DNA of 64,000 bases, from NCBI GenBank assembly GCA_947444195.1, contig CANEZL010000017.1, positions 1-64,000 on the forward strand, given 5' to 3'. Under the pieces are notes generated by a model, which saw only the letters and a list, made by a program, of their open reading frames with translations, was not told the origin of the DNA and searched no databases. A program made the translations under genes and the position numbers. This document shows positions 52,954 through 63,329 of this stretch, one piece after another (within the stretch, counting starts at the first letter, position 1; each line of letters starts with the position of its first letter). The stretch is from Methylobacteriaceae bacterium. Its GTDB lineage: Bacteria; Pseudomonadota; Alphaproteobacteria; Rhizobiales; Beijerinckiaceae.

Positions 52954-54117
52954 ATGAGTTCAGCGTCCTTCCGCTTCGGCATCGAGGAAGAGTACTTTCT
53001 GGCCGATGCCGAGACGCGGGGCACGCCGCGCCGCTCGGTGAAGCCCTTCCACACGGAAGCGGCCGAGCGCCTGCCCGAGACCGGCCGCGAACTCCTGCAA
53101 TGCCAGGTGGAGGTGTGCACGCCGCCGGTGACGGCGTTCTCCGCGGCGCGCGACAGTCTCGCGAGCCAGCGCGCGGCGCTCAGCGAACTCGCGGCGGAGC
53201 ACGAACTCCTGGTCTTCGCCGCCGGCACGCATCCGGTCGCCGACTGGGCGCGGCAATTGCCGACCAAGGGCGACCGCTACCGGGGAATCCTGCGCGATGT
53301 GGGCTTGGCCGGGCGGCGCAGCCTGATCTGCGGCATGCACGTCCACGTGGAGGTGCCCGATCCCGAGGCGCGGGTCGGCCTGATGAACCGGCTCCTGCCG
53401 TTCCAGCCCCTGCTCTTCGCCCTCTCGGCCTCCTCGCCCTTCTGGCAGGGCAAGCCGACGGGGTTGCTGGCCTACCGCCTCAGCGCCTTCGGGGAATTGC
53501 CGCGCACCGGCCTGCCCGAGCTCTTCCCCGACGCGGAGGCCTATGAACGCTACGTCCGCATCATGACGCAGGCCGGCTCGGTGCAGGATGCGAGCTTCCT
53601 GTGGTGGTCGCTGCGGCCCTCGATCAAGTTCCCGACGCTCGAACTGCGCATCGCCGATTCCTGCACGCGGCTGGAGGACGCGCTGGCGGTGGCCGCCCTG
53701 TTCCGCTGCCTCGTGCGCCTCGTCGTGCGCCGGCCCGATCTCAACGCCCGGCTCGACGGGGTCTCGCGGGCGCTCGCAGAGGAGAACCTGTGGCGGGCCC
53801 AGCGCAGCGGGGTCGGGGCCGAGCTGATCGACGAGGCCCGGGAGGAGGCGTTGCCCTACGCCGAGAGCCTGGACCGGCTGATCGACCTCGTGGCCGAGGA
53901 TGCGGATGCCCTGGGCTGCGCGGCCGAGGTGGCCCATGCCCGCACCATCGCCGCGAACGGCACCAGCGCCGACGCGCAGGTCGCCGCCTTCGAGGCGGCC
54001 CGCGAGGCCGGCCTCACCAACCGGCAGGCCCTCGACGCGGTGGTGGACTGGCTGGCGGCGACGAGCCGCGGCGCCCCCGAACCGGTTGCCGCCGCGGGCG
54101 GCAGAAGCCTGTCGTGA
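52954..54117 (+). CDS. Carboxylate-amine ligase of the GCS2/YbdK family
   Basis: 387 residues. RFGIEEEYFLADAETRGTPR is the glutamate-cysteine ligase type 2 opening; GMHVHVEVPDPEARVGLMNR and TLELRIADSCTRLEDALAVA are later signatures. YbdK of E. coli is a weak gamma-glutamyl-cysteine ligase with no clear role. I choose ATG 52954 because CAGGGGGG ends about nine bases before it, whereas the ATG at 52945 abuts it. Confidence 0.88.
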   Translation: MSSASFRFGIEEEYFLADAETRGTPRRSVKPFHTEAAERLPETGRELLQCQVEVCTPPVTAFSAARDSLASQRAALSELAAEHELLVFAAGTHPVADWARQLPTKGDRYRGILRDVGLAGRRSLICGMHVHVEVPDPEARVGLMNRLLPFQPLLFALSASSPFWQGKPTGLLAYRLSAFGELPRTGLPELFPDAEAYERYVRIMTQAGSVQDASFLWWSLRPSIKFPTLELRIADSCTRLEDALAVAALFRCLVRLVVRRPDLNARLDGVSRALAEENLWRAQRSGVGAELIDEAREEALPYAESLDRLIDLVAEDADALGCAAEVAHARTIAANGTSADAQVAAFEAAREAGLTNRQALDAVVDWLAATSRGAPEPVAAAGGRSLS

Positions 54118-54250
54118 TCCCGAAGTGATCCAAGTTCGATATTGATGAACGCGGCCTCTGAAACCTGAGATCGTCGACAAGCCTGGACCTGAAGTCAGTC
54201 TTAGCCCAATCTGTTCGCAGGCATGGCGAATCGACACCCAGGGGTCGGGC

Positions 54251-55750
54251 ATGGCGAATCTGGTGCGGCGGATCGTGGTGTTCCTGGACGGCACTTGGAA
54301 CGCGGACGATGGAAACAGCCGGCCTACCAACGTCGTACGCATGCGGGAGGCGCTGAAGATCGGCGTCGAGGAACTGAACGCGCGGCCGGCCGCCGCACCC
54401 GGCGCCTTCGCTAGCGGCTCGGTCGTGGATGGCAAGACAGGCGTAGATGGCAAGACAGGCGCGTTCGAGTACGTCGTGCATTACGACAGCGGCGTCGGCA
54501 CCGGCGTCCTCGACAAGCTGCCCGGCGGCATCCTGGGCCGCGGTCTCGATGACAACATTCGGGAGGCCTACCGCTTCCTCAGCCGGCACTACCGGGACGG
54601 CGATGAGATCCACGTCTTCGGCTTCTCGCGCGGGGCCTTCACGGCGCGCAGCGTGGTGGGCTACCTGTTCTCGACCGGCCTGCTGACGGCGGAGCACAGC
54701 ACCACCGAGCGCGAGGAGCAGGCTTGGCGCTACTACCGGACCAGCCCCAACGACCGCAATTGCGGCGATTGGCACAAGCTCAAGGAATACCTGCATCCGG
54801 CGGACAAGCTGACCGTCAAGTCGGTCGGCGTCTTCGACACGGTCGGAGCGCTCGGCATCCCGATCGACCTGTTCCGGGCTGTCAACGCGCAGCGCTACGC
54901 CTTCCACAACACCGAACTTTCCCCGATCGTCGAGCACAGCTTCCACGCGGTGGCGATCGACGAGCACCGCCGCGCCTTCGAGGCGACGCTCTGGCGCAAA
55001 CCGAAATTCAAGACCTACCTGTACTCCGCCAACGTCGAGCAAGTTTGGTTTCCTGGAGCGCACGCGGATGTCGGCGGCGGCTACACGAACTGGGATGTCT
55101 GGGATACGCACGATATCGGCCGCCAGGACATCGCCTACGACTGGATGATCCGGCGCCTGCGCGACCGCGTCGGCCTCCACTTCGCGGAATCGGCCAGTGC
55201 CGGGGCACCGGCCCGGCGATGCAGGCCGCGCGAAGCGGTCGAGGCCGAGATCCACCGCCCCTGGGGCAAGCTTGATCGCTTCCGCAAGCAAGCGACTCGG
55301 ATCATCAATCAGGTCTGGCCGCTCGAACGGTCCGGCACGGTCGCGGTCGGCGTCGCCCGCCACGAAGACGCCATCGGCGAGAAGATCCACATCAGCGCAT
55401 TGGAACTGCTGGCCCGGAACGGCGTCGCATGGGAGGGCCGAAGTGGAAAACAGCTGTACCGGCCGCCGAATCTGCTCGCCGTCCTGCCTCTGATCGCCGC
55501 GCATTATCAGGCGTGGAATCCCAACGCCTGGGCCGCTTGGCGGTCCTACGCGAGAGCCCTGGCCAAGGGCGCCGCGCAGCAGCCGACGCTCCCCGTGGTC
55601 GGATGGGACGGCTCCGAAATCCCGGCCATGCCCGATCGGAACAGCCATCCTGACATCTTCGCGCTCATCGGCACGGACCCTACGATCTACCGCCTTCCCA
55701 CGCCACCACAGATTGCCACTGAGCCGGAACGGGAAACGGCAGCGGGCTGA
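54251..55750 (+). CDS. DUF2235 alpha/beta hydrolase (Tle1-like phospholipase effector fold)
   Basis: 499 residues. Opening RIVVFLDGTWNADDGNSRPT, nucleophile elbow HVFGFSRGAFTARSVVGY (Ser126), acid in KSVGVFDTVGALG (D196) and His in WFPGAHADVGGGYTN (H271): the complete DUF2235 triad. The family includes the T6SS antibacterial phospholipase Tle1, but many members are not effectors. Here no VgrG, PAAR, Hcp or obvious immunity gene is nearby. Residues 59-70 are a tandem VDGKTG duplication encoded by two 18-bp units. AGGGGTCGGG lies just upstream of the ATG. Confidence 0.88.
   Translation: MANLVRRIVVFLDGTWNADDGNSRPTNVVRMREALKIGVEELNARPAAAPGAFASGSVVDGKTGVDGKTGAFEYVVHYDSGVGTGVLDKLPGGILGRGLDDNIREAYRFLSRHYRDGDEIHVFGFSRGAFTARSVVGYLFSTGLLTAEHSTTEREEQAWRYYRTSPNDRNCGDWHKLKEYLHPADKLTVKSVGVFDTVGALGIPIDLFRAVNAQRYAFHNTELSPIVEHSFHAVAIDEHRRAFEATLWRKPKFKTYLYSANVEQVWFPGAHADVGGGYTNWDVWDTHDIGRQDIAYDWMIRRLRDRVGLHFAESASAGAPARRCRPREAVEAEIHRPWGKLDRFRKQATRIINQVWPLERSGTVAVGVARHEDAIGEKIHISALELLARNGVAWEGRSGKQLYRPPNLLAVLPLIAAHYQAWNPNAWAAWRSYARALAKGAAQQPTLPVVGWDGSEIPAMPDRNSHPDIFALIGTDPTIYRLPTPPQIATEPERETAAG
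54425..54460 (+). repeat. Tandem 18-bp duplication inside the DUF2235 gene
   Basis: GTGGATGGCAAGACAGGC (54425-54442) and GTAGATGGCAAGACAGGC (54443-54460), one difference. Adds six residues (VDGKTG) in frame in a loop between the first strand region and the GFSRG segment. Confidence 0.9.
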
Positions 55751-55763
55751 CGCACAGTCCACC

Positions 55764-57110
55764 CTAGCTCTTGTCGAACGGGTTCTCCGAGGTGCGCAGC
55801 GACAGGCGGATCGGCGTGCCGGGCAGGTCGAAGGTCTCGCGCAGGCCGTTGACGAGGTAGCGGGTGTAGGATTTCGGCAGGGCGTTCAGCTGGTTGCCGA
55901 ACAGGGCGAAATGCGGCGGCCGGCTCTTCACCTGGGTGGCGTAGCGGATCTTGATGCGCCGGCCCGAGACCGCGGGCGGCGGGTTGCGGCTCATGGCCCC
56001 CGAGAGCCAGTCGTTGATCCGCGAGGTCGAGACGCGGCGGCTCCAGACCTCGGAGGCCTCGACCACCGCCTGCATCAGGCGGTCGACGCCCTCGCCCGCG
56101 AGCCCCGAGAGCGGCACCACGGCGACGCCGCGCACCTGCGGCAGCAGGCGGGTGCAATCCTCGCGCAGGCTCTTCAGGAGGCCCGGCTGGTCGGCCACGA
56201 GGTCCCACTTGTTGAGGCCGATCACCAGGGCGCGGCCCTCGCCCTCCACGAGGTCGACGATGGTGAGGTCCTGCTTCTCGAAGGGAATCGTCGCGTCGAG
56301 GAGCACCACCACGACCTCGGCGAAGCGCACCGCGCGCAGGCCGTCCGAGACCGCGAGCTTCTCCAGCTTGTCGTCGATGCGGGCGCGGCGGCGCATGCCG
56401 GCGGTGTCGTGCAGCTTGATCCGGCGTCCGCGCCATTCCCAGTCGAGCGAGATCGAATCGCGGGTGATGCCGGCCTCCGGACCGACGAGGAGGCGCTCCT
56501 CGCCGAGCATCCGGTTGATGAGGGTCGACTTGCCGGCATTGGGCCGCCCGACGATGGCGACGCGCAGCGCCCTTCCCTCCGCATCGCCTTCGTCCTCCGC
56601 GTCGGGATCGGGCTCCGGCAGGGCCCCCTTCAGGGCCTCGTGCAATTCGCCCAAGCCCTCGCCGTGCTCGGCCGAGAACGGCACGGGGTCGCCGAGGCCG
56701 AGGGAGAAAGCCTCGTAGGCGCCGGCGAGCCCGCCCCCGCCCTCGGCCTTGTTGGCGATCAGGATGACGGGCACGCCCGCCCGCCGAACCAGTTCCGCGA
56801 AGGGATGGTCGGAGGGCAGCACGCCGGCGCGGGCATCGATCACGAACAGCACCACGTCGGCGGCGAGGATCGCGGCCTCCGTCTGCATGCGCATGCGGCC
56901 GGTGAGGGTGTCCTCGTCGGCCTCCTCCAGCCCCGCCGTGTCGATGACGCGGAAATTGAGGCCGCCGAACTGCACGTCGCCCTCGCGCCGGTCGCGGGTG
57001 ACGCCGGGGCGATCGTCCACCAGGGCGAGCTTCCGGCCGACCAGCCGGTTGAACAGGGTCGACTTGCCGACGTTCGGCCGGCCGACGATGGCGACGGTCG
57101 GCAGATCCAT
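55764..57110 (-). CDS. der: GTPase Der (EngA)
   Basis: 448 residues with two tandem G domains: [14 protein letters not shown] (first) and [14 protein letters not shown] (second), each with its DTAG ([21 protein letters not shown]) and NKAE/NKWD motifs, then the C-terminal KH-like domain ([20 protein letters not shown]). Needed for 50S assembly. The C-terminus NPFDKS is normal. It follows the TPR gene on the minus strand; converges on the DUF2235 gene with 13 bases between. Confidence 0.98.
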   Translation of the reverse strand: MDLPTVAIVGRPNVGKSTLFNRLVGRKLALVDDRPGVTRDRREGDVQFGGLNFRVIDTAGLEEADEDTLTGRMRMQTEAAILAADVVLFVIDARAGVLPSDHPFAELVRRAGVPVILIANKAEGGGGLAGAYEAFSLGLGDPVPFSAEHGEGLGELHEALKGALPEPDPDAEDEGDAEGRALRVAIVGRPNAGKSTLINRMLGEERLLVGPEAGITRDSISLDWEWRGRRIKLHDTAGMRRRARIDDKLEKLAVSDGLRAVRFAEVVVVLLDATIPFEKQDLTIVDLVEGEGRALVIGLNKWDLVADQPGLLKSLREDCTRLLPQVRGVAVVPLSGLAGEGVDRLMQAVVEASEVWSRRVSTSRINDWLSGAMSRNPPPAVSGRRIKIRYATQVKSRPPHFALFGNQLNALPKSYTRYLVNGLRETFDLPGTPIRLSLRTSENPFDKS

Positions 57111-57171
57111 GATGTCTCTCGATTCTTGCTTCGTCCGGCCCGCGTCGCGGCCGGGTCCTTCAACAGGTGCG

Positions 57172-57201
57172 GCCGCCCGGTCCCCACGGGGTCCGGGCGG
57201 C
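57172..57201. terminator. Long hairpin between the TPR gene and der
   Basis: GCCGCCCGGTCCCC (57172-57185) pairs with GGGGTCCGGGCGGC (57188-57201); one mismatch near the middle and a 2-nt loop. May attenuate der or terminate the TPR transcript. Confidence 0.6.
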
Positions 57202-57251
57202 GCTTTCGGGTTTCCCTTACACCAAGTCGCGCCGGATGCCGGCCAAAAAAC

Positions 57252-57959
57252 TCAGCGCGTGATCGGCGGCGGCGCGGCGGGCTCGGCCTTGGCCTCGGTG
57301 ACGGTGACCGGACCGCCCGCGACGATGGCCGCGTAGACCTCGATGCGCTGGCGCAGGCCCTGGGGCGTCTCGGGGTCGGCGCTGATCTGGTCGAACCAGC
57401 GGCCGGCCTCCTCGTACTGGCCGCGCTTCAGCGCGGTCAGCCCCAGCATCTCGCGGGCGGTGTGGCGGAAGGGCGTGCCCGCGGCCAGGCTCTGCAGGCT
57501 GGCGATGGCGGGCGCGGGATCGGCGGCGTCGAGGCGCAGGAGCGCCGCGCGCAGGCGCGCGAGTTCGCGCAAGCCGTCGCCCGCCTGGGTGTCCCCCGCG
57601 ATCTTGTCGTAGGCCGCCGCCGCCGCCGCCGGATCGGTCCGGGCGGTCTCGGCAGCGGAGCGGAAGCCCGCGAGCAGGCGGTAGCCCGCCGGCCCCTGGG
57701 CCTCGATCTCGTCGAAGATCTTGTCGGCCTCGGCGGGCTTGCCGTCGCGGGCGAGGCGGTTGGCCGTGTCGAAGCGCGTCGAGGCGGCCTCGGCGGCGGC
57801 GCGCTGCGCGCCCTGCCAGTAGCGCCAGCCGCCGACGCCGGCCACGACGAGGACGGCGAGCGCCAGGATCACGCCGCCGTAGCGGCGCCAGATCTGCGCC
57901 ACCTGATCCCGGCGGTAATCCTCGTTGACCTCGCGGATGAACTCGTTGTTCTCAGCCAT
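57252..57959 (-). CDS. TPR (YfgM-like) membrane-anchored protein
   Basis: 235 residues. N-terminal cytosolic part (NNEFIREVNEDYRRDQVAQI), one membrane span (YGGVILALAVLVVAGVGGWR), then periplasmic TPR-like helices (RFDTANRLARDGKPAEADKI; LRLDAADPAPAIASLQSLAA; EMLGLTALKRGQYEEAGRWF). YfgM/TPR_21 proteins lie upstream of der in many Proteobacteria and associate with SecYEG in E. coli. The arrangement here is the same. Confidence 0.88.
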   Translation of the reverse strand: MAENNEFIREVNEDYRRDQVAQIWRRYGGVILALAVLVVAGVGGWRYWQGAQRAAAEAASTRFDTANRLARDGKPAEADKIFDEIEAQGPAGYRLLAGFRSAAETARTDPAAAAAAYDKIAGDTQAGDGLRELARLRAALLRLDAADPAPAIASLQSLAAGTPFRHTAREMLGLTALKRGQYEEAGRWFDQISADPETPQGLRQRIEVYAAIVAGGPVTVTEAKAEPAAPPPITR

Positions 57960-58055
57960 GCATCCCCGGCGCCCCGTCCCCGGCGCGCCACCTCGCGTTC
58001 CCGTTTCCGCCCGCGCCTAGCACAGGCCCGGGGGATTTGCGATCCGGCCCGCCGC

Positions 58056-58667
58056 TCACGCCTTGCCCGGCCAGGCCGAGACGCCGATGAGCCAGAGGTG
58101 CAGGTAGCGCGCGAACACGAACCAGACCGCGACGCCGATCGCCACCGCCAGCGCGTCGTTGCGCCAGCCCCGCGGGGCGGCGGGCCCGCCGTGCTGGGCC
58201 GCCACCGCGCCCGCCGGCACGGCGCGCCGCTTGAGGCTGATCCGGTCGATCACCGCCCAGGCGAGGAAGGCCCCGAACAGGACGATGGAGCCGAGATCGC
58301 CGTTGGCGAGGAGATGGGCGGTGGCCCAGATCTTCACCGCGAGGAGCATCGGGTGCTTGGCGAAGGCCCGGATCCGCCCCGGCAGGTAGGCCGAGGCCAT
58401 CACGACGAAGGCGAGCAGCACGAGAAGCAGGGCGAGATGCTTCGTGAAGACCGGCGGATCCCAGACCGGGATGTAGCCGGAGGCCCGGTACTGGCCGTAG
58501 CCGACGACGATGAGGACGAGGCCGAGGGCGGAGAGGAGCGTGTAGCCGAGCTTGTACCTCTGCTCGCCCACGCGCGCGACGATGTCCGCCCGCCGGGCGC
58601 GGGCCATGGAGAAGGCGTGCGTGCCGAGGAACAGCAGCAGACCGAGGATGAGGATCAGCATGCGCAT
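58056..58667 (-). CDS. NnrU-like membrane protein
   Basis: 203 residues, five to six spans. MRMLILILGLLLFLGTHAFS, LGYTLLSALGLVLIVVGYGQ, HPMLLAVKIWATAHLLANGD and DLGSIVLFGAFLAWAVIDRI are the NnrU/DUF1295-like (isoprenylcysteine methyltransferase-related) signature; H-x-x-L-L-A-N-G-D is conserved. NnrU was named from denitrification loci, but most members have no proven role. Start ATG 58667. Confidence 0.88.
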   Translation of the reverse strand: MRMLILILGLLLFLGTHAFSMARARRADIVARVGEQRYKLGYTLLSALGLVLIVVGYGQYRASGYIPVWDPPVFTKHLALLLVLLAFVVMASAYLPGRIRAFAKHPMLLAVKIWATAHLLANGDLGSIVLFGAFLAWAVIDRISLKRRAVPAGAVAAQHGGPAAPRGWRNDALAVAIGVAVWFVFARYLHLWLIGVSAWPGKA

Positions 58668-58791
58668 CGCCTGTGGAGAGGCGGCGCCGGGACAGGGCCG
58701 CTCAAGCTCCCTGTAACGGTTCTGAACAGACTCTGCCGCGGTTTGTCCAGGCACCGGCCGCCGCAGGCGGCGCGCCGCCCCGAGGTTTTCG

Positions 58792-59970
58792 ATGCGACTG
58801 CCCGCCGCCCTCCTCGCCCTCGCCTGCGGCCTCGCTCCGATCACGGTGGCCGCGGAGCCGCCCCTGTCGAGCCTCACCCTGGTCGGGCCGGCCACCACGA
58901 TCTTCAAGGCGGGGCGCGACGCCTGCGACGGCGCCGACGTGCCGGACGCTCCCGCCCGCGCCTTCCGCGACGCCACCGGCGCGGTCGCCGTGTTCGGCAT
59001 GCACTACCGCAACCGGGCGCTGCGCGGCCCCGACCTGGAGCACCTGAAGCTGGACTGCGCGGTGGTGCTCGATTCCGGCGAGAAGGCGGACCCGGCCCTC
59101 TACGACGACCGCTCCTGGATCACCGCCACCTGGACGGCGGACGGGCGGGCGGTCGCCGCCCTCGTCCACCACGAGTACCAGGCGAACGAGCATCCGGGCC
59201 GCTGCCGCTCGGCCGTCTACATGGAGTGCTGGTACAACACGATCACCGCCGCGTCCTCCCCGGACGGCGGGCGCAGCTTCACCCGCGCGAAGCCCCCCCT
59301 CGTGGTCGCCGCGCCGCCCTTCACCCAGGAGGTGGACCAGGGCCGGCACCGGGGCTTCTTCAACCCCTCGAACATCGTCGGCATGGGCGGCGCCCACTAC
59401 TTCCTCGCCTCCACCACGGGCTGGGACCGGCCCGGCAGCGACCAGGAGGCCGGCATCTGCCTGTTCCGCAACGCGAGCCCCGCCGACCCCGCGGGCTGGC
59501 GCGCCTGGACGGGCAGCGGCTTCACCGCCGCCTTCCCCGACCCCTATCTGCGCCGCCCCGCCCCCGCCGCCTGCCGCCCGGTGGGACCCTTCCCCGGGCC
59601 GGTGGGCGGGGTGGTGCGCCACCGCCCCACGGGGGTGTTCATCGCGGTGTTCATGGCGAAGGCCGGGACGGGCGCGGCCGGCGACTTCCCGAGATCCGGC
59701 TTCTACTGGACGACCTCGCGCGACCTCGTGGCCTGGGACCGGCCGCGCCTGCTCCTGGAGGGGGCGACCCTCTACGACGACCCCTGCACCGCCCGCGGCG
59801 GGCTCATCGCCTATCCCGCTCTCCTCGATCCCGCGGCGACCGGCCGCAATTTCGACGATGCGGGCGACCGCGCGCTCCTCACCTACGCGACCCTGCGCAC
59901 GGAGGGCTGCACGATCACCTCCGACCGCGACCTCGTGCGGCGGCCGGTGGCGATCACCGCCTGGCCCTGA
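58792..59970 (+). CDS. Secreted beta-propeller-like protein of unknown function
   Basis: 392 residues. Signal peptide [20 protein letters not shown] to A. Nine or so cysteines (C45, C89, C138, C146 and others) suit a disulfide-rich exported protein. An Asp-box SSPDGGRSF (155-163) and [20 protein letters not shown] resemble blades of sialidase/GH43-like propellers, and [20 protein letters not shown] is another blade-like strand. The catalytic residues of those families are not identifiable, so function is open. It stands alone ahead of glyA. Confidence 0.7.
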   Translation: MRLPAALLALACGLAPITVAAEPPLSSLTLVGPATTIFKAGRDACDGADVPDAPARAFRDATGAVAVFGMHYRNRALRGPDLEHLKLDCAVVLDSGEKADPALYDDRSWITATWTADGRAVAALVHHEYQANEHPGRCRSAVYMECWYNTITAASSPDGGRSFTRAKPPLVVAAPPFTQEVDQGRHRGFFNPSNIVGMGGAHYFLASTTGWDRPGSDQEAGICLFRNASPADPAGWRAWTGSGFTAAFPDPYLRRPAPAACRPVGPFPGPVGGVVRHRPTGVFIAVFMAKAGTGAAGDFPRSGFYWTTSRDLVAWDRPRLLLEGATLYDDPCTARGGLIAYPALLDPAATGRNFDDAGDRALLTYATLRTEGCTITSDRDLVRRPVAITAWP

Positions 59971-60226
59971 GCGCTCGATGCGGACAGGCGACATCGGGCT
60001 TCCGGAATCGCCGCGCGATCGCAACGGGATGGCGCGCGCCGCCGTCCCGGTGGGAAAGCGACGCGCTCAAGAGATGTACGGACGACAATTTTTCTTACGT
60101 GGGCGACAAAAACTGGTGCAGTTGGCGGCTCCCGTGCGGGCGTGTATCAATCCGCCCTCGAACGCCCGGCCGTATACGCCGACGGGACGCGGCGTCTGCC
60201 CGGATTCCAAGAATAGAGGCATCTCC
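59971..60226. promoter_or_regulatory. Upstream region of glyA
   Basis: About 255 bases between the propeller gene and glyA. The stretch 60080-60110 is AT-rich (CAATTTTTCTTACG) and is the best guess for the promoter area. I see no known riboswitch signature; nothing else can be supported. Confidence 0.3.
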
Positions 60227-61531
60227 ATGAGCGCCGGTACCGCCGCCGACAAGCATTTCTCGGACACCTTCTTCTCCGCGCCCCTCACGGAAGCGGATCC
60301 CGAGATCGCCCGCGCCGTCGAGCAGGAGCTCGGCCGGCAGCAGCACGAGATCGAGCTGATCGCCTCCGAGAACATCGTCTCGCGCGCGGTGCTGGAGGCC
60401 CAGGGCTCGGTGCTCACCAACAAGTACGCCGAGGGCTATCCGGGCCGCCGCTACTACGGCGGCTGCCAGTTCGTGGACGTCGCCGAGAACCTCGCCATCG
60501 AGCGCGCCAAGCGCCTGTTCAACTGCGGCTTCGCCAACGTGCAGCCCAATTCCGGCTCCCAGGCCAACCAGGGCGTGTTCATGGCCCTGATGCAGCCGGG
60601 CGACACCTTCATGGGTCTCGACCTCGCCGCGGGCGGCCACCTCACCCACGGCGCGCCCCCGAACGTCTCGGGCAAGTGGTTCAAGCCGGTCTCCTACACC
60701 GTGCGCCGCGACGATCAGCGCATCGACATGGAGCAGGTCGAGCGCCTCGCCCACGAGCACAAGCCCAAGGTCATCATCGCGGGCGGCTCGGGGTATCCCC
60801 GCCACTGGGACTTCGCCAAGTTCCGCGAGATCGCCGACGCGGTGGGCGCCTATTTCTTCGTGGACGCCGCGCACTTCGCGGGCCTGATCGCGGCCGGTGT
60901 CCACCCCTCGCCGTTCCCGCACGCCCACGTCGTCACCACGACGACGCACAAGACGCTCCGCGGCCCCCGCGGCGGCATGATCCTCACCAACGACGAGGCG
61001 CTCGCCAAGAAGTTCAACTCGGCGATCTTCCCCGGCCTGCAGGGCGGTCCGCTCATGCACGTCATCGCCGGCAAGGCGGTGGCCTTCGGCGAGGCGCTGA
61101 AGCCCGAGTTCAAGATCTACGCCCGCCAGGTCATCGAGAACGCCAAGGCGCTCGCCGACACCCTGATCTCGGGGGGCTACGACATCACCTCGGGCGGCAC
61201 CGACAACCACCTGATGCTGGTCGACCTGCAGCGGAAGGGCCTCACCGGCAAGGCCGCCGAGGCCGCGCTCTCGCGGGCCGACATCACCTGCAACAAGAAC
61301 GGCGTGCCCTTCGACCCGCAGAAGCCGACCGTCACCTCGGGCATCCGCCTCGGCACCCCGGCCGGCACCTCGCGCGGCTTCGGCGTCGCCGAGTTCAAGC
61401 AGATCGGCGGCTTCATCGTCGAGGTGCTGGACGGGCTCGCGGCCAAGGGCGAGGAGGGGGACAGCGCCGTCGAGGCGAGCGTGAAGGAGCGCGTGCACGC
61501 GCTCACCGCCCGCTTCCCCATCTACGGCTGA
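60227..61531 (+). CDS. glyA: Serine hydroxymethyltransferase
   Basis: 434 residues. PLP enzyme interconverting serine and glycine with tetrahydrofolate one-carbon units; in methylotrophs it is the entry step of the serine cycle. PLP Lys242 in [16 protein letters not shown]; substrate loop [55 protein letters not shown]. Full length. ATG at 60227 follows AGAGGCAT. Terminator after. Confidence 0.98.
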   Translation: MSAGTAADKHFSDTFFSAPLTEADPEIARAVEQELGRQQHEIELIASENIVSRAVLEAQGSVLTNKYAEGYPGRRYYGGCQFVDVAENLAIERAKRLFNCGFANVQPNSGSQANQGVFMALMQPGDTFMGLDLAAGGHLTHGAPPNVSGKWFKPVSYTVRRDDQRIDMEQVERLAHEHKPKVIIAGGSGYPRHWDFAKFREIADAVGAYFFVDAAHFAGLIAAGVHPSPFPHAHVVTTTTHKTLRGPRGGMILTNDEALAKKFNSAIFPGLQGGPLMHVIAGKAVAFGEALKPEFKIYARQVIENAKALADTLISGGYDITSGGTDNHLMLVDLQRKGLTGKAAEAALSRADITCNKNGVPFDPQKPTVTSGIRLGTPAGTSRGFGVAEFKQIGGFIVEVLDGLAAKGEEGDSAVEASVKERVHALTARFPIYG

Positions 61532-61573
61532 ACCGCCCCACCCCTACCGCATCGCGGTAGACCGTTCTAAGAC

Positions 61574-61603
61574 ACGGCCGCGGATCCCCCGATCCGCGGC
61601 CGT
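61574..61603 (+). terminator. Terminator after glyA
   Basis: ACGGCCGCGGATC (61574-61586), loop CCCC, GATCCGCGGCCGT (61591-61603): perfect 13-bp stem followed by TTCGTC. 43 bases after the glyA stop and 25 before nrdR. Confidence 0.85.
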
Positions 61604-61627
61604 TTCGTCAGGACGATCGAGAGTTCG

Positions 61628-62158
61628 ATGCGCTGTCCCTATTGCGGCGGCTCCGACACCCAGGTGAAGGATTCGCGGTCCAGCGAGGACGGGGCGGCGA
61701 TCCGCCGCCGGCGGGTCTGCCCGGATTGCGCCGGCCGCTTCACCACCTTCGAGCGGGTGCAGCTGCGCGAGGTCACGGTGCTGAAGCGCTCGGGGAAGCG
61801 CGTGCCCTTCGACCGGGACAAGCTCCAGAGCTCCATCGACGTGGCCCTGCGCAAGCGCGCGGTGGCGCCCGAGCGGGTGGAGCGCCTCGTCAGCGGCATC
61901 ACCCGCCAGCTCGAGAGCAGCGGCGAGGCCGAGGTGCCCTCGGAGACGATCGGCGAACTGGTGATGGAGGGGCTGAAGGGGATCGACGACGTCGCCTATG
62001 TGCGCTTCGCCTCGGTCTACCGGAATTTCCGCGAGCCGAAGGATTTCGAGGACCTGCTCGGCACCCTGACGGGCTCGGTGCCGCCCCCCGCCGAGCCGGA
62101 GGCGGAGGAAGAGGCCGTACCCGCCCCCCGCCGCCGCGCGCCGCGAGCGCGGCCATGA
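61628..62158 (+). CDS. nrdR: Transcriptional repressor NrdR
   Basis: 176 residues. Zinc ribbon [20 protein letters not shown] with [15 protein letters not shown] (C3, C6, C31, C34), then an ATP-cone domain [20 protein letters not shown] to VEGLKGI. Represses ribonucleotide reductase genes by binding NrdR boxes. The C-terminus has about 25 extra proline/arginine-rich residues. ribD starts in its last codon (ATGA at 62155-62158), so the two are coupled. The order glyA-nrdR-ribD-ribE is typical of Alphaproteobacteria. Confidence 0.96.
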   Translation: MRCPYCGGSDTQVKDSRSSEDGAAIRRRRVCPDCAGRFTTFERVQLREVTVLKRSGKRVPFDRDKLQSSIDVALRKRAVAPERVERLVSGITRQLESSGEAEVPSETIGELVMEGLKGIDDVAYVRFASVYRNFREPKDFEDLLGTLTGSVPPPAEPEAEEEAVPAPRRRAPRARP

Positions 62159-63285
62159 GCGAGGTCGTGAGCGCGGCGCGCTACATGCGCCTCGCCCTGG
62201 CGCTGGGCGAGCGCAACCGCGGCCTGACCTGGCCGAACCCCTCCGTCGGCGCGGTGGTCGTCGCGGGGGAGGCCGGCGCCGAGCGCATCGTCGGGCAGGG
62301 GGTGACCGCGCCGGGCGGGCGCCCGCACGGGGAGCCGCAGGCGCTCGCCGAGGCGGGGGCGGCGGCGCGCGGGGCCACCCTCTACGTCACCCTGGAGCCC
62401 TGCTCCCATCACGGCCGCACGCCCCCCTGCACCGACGCGATCATCGCCGCCGGCATCACCCGCGTCGTCAGCGCCATCGAGGATCCGGACCCGCGGGTGG
62501 CCGGCCGCGGCCACGCCCTCCTCCGGGAGGCCGGCATCGCCGTGGAGACGGGCCTGCTCGCCGAAGAGGCCGCCCGCGACCATCTCGGCCACGTCACCCG
62601 CGTCACGCGGGGGCGGCCCGCCCTGCACCTGAAGCTCGCCCGGACGCGGGACGGCTTCGCGGCGGCCTCCGGCCCCGAGCGGCTGCGCATCACCGGCCCG
62701 GTCGCGGACGGGGCCGTCCATCTCTGGCGGGCGCATGCGGACGCGATCCTCGTCGGCATCGGCACGGCGCGGGCGGACGACCCCTCCCTCACCGTGCGCC
62801 TGCCGGGGCTCGGCGGGCGCTCGCCCTTGCGGGTGGTGCTCGATTCCCGGCTGCGCCTGCAACCGTCGAGCGTCCTCGTGCGCACCGCCCACGACGTGCC
62901 GACCCTGGTGCTCGCCACCCGCGGGGCGCCGGCCCACGCCAAGCGCATGCTGGAATCCCTCGGCGTCGCGGTGGCCCGCGTGCCCGACGACGGGGCCGGC
63001 CGGATCGACCTGCACGCCGCCCTCGCCGCGTTGGCCGAGCGCGGGCTCACCCATCTGTGCAGCGAGGGCGGCCCCCGTCTTGCGGACGCGCTGGCGGGGG
63101 CCGATCTCATCGACCGGTGCACGCTGATCACCGGCCCGACCGAGTGCGGCGGCGCCGGCGGCCTGCCGGCGCTCGGCCCGCAGCTCGCAGCCCTCCTCGA
63201 CGGGGGCCGCCTGCGCCCGGCCGGGGAGCGGGTTCTCGGACCCGACCGGGCCGTCACCTACGAGCGGGCCCCGCCCAGGCCCTGA
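62155..63285 (+). CDS. ribD: Bifunctional riboflavin biosynthesis protein RibD
   Basis: 376 residues. Deaminase domain: [14 protein letters not shown] and [16 protein letters not shown] zinc motifs (here the usual HAE is HGE, Gly replacing Ala). Reductase domain: [33 protein letters not shown] and [12 protein letters not shown]. Deaminates and reduces the pyrimidine intermediate in riboflavin synthesis. Coupled to nrdR by a 4-base overlap; ribE follows 44 bases later. Confidence 0.95.
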   Translation: MSEVVSAARYMRLALALGERNRGLTWPNPSVGAVVVAGEAGAERIVGQGVTAPGGRPHGEPQALAEAGAAARGATLYVTLEPCSHHGRTPPCTDAIIAAGITRVVSAIEDPDPRVAGRGHALLREAGIAVETGLLAEEAARDHLGHVTRVTRGRPALHLKLARTRDGFAAASGPERLRITGPVADGAVHLWRAHADAILVGIGTARADDPSLTVRLPGLGGRSPLRVVLDSRLRLQPSSVLVRTAHDVPTLVLATRGAPAHAKRMLESLGVAVARVPDDGAGRIDLHAALAALAERGLTHLCSEGGPRLADALAGADLIDRCTLITGPTECGGAGGLPALGPQLAALLDGGRLRPAGERVLGPDRAVTYERAPPRP

Positions 63286-63329
63286 ACCCGCGCGCCGGAC
63301 CGGCGCCACTGCCTACGGGAAACCGCCCG

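Noticed and set aside
59971..60226. Riboswitch in front of glyA
   Set aside because: I looked for glycine, THF, SAM and cobalamin riboswitch cores and saw none.
55713..60230. A very long open frame of 1505 codons on the plus strand across der, the TPR gene and the NnrU gene
   Set aside because: It is antisense to three well-supported genes, rich in Arg, Pro and Gly as expected from high-GC shadows, and has no recognisable domain.
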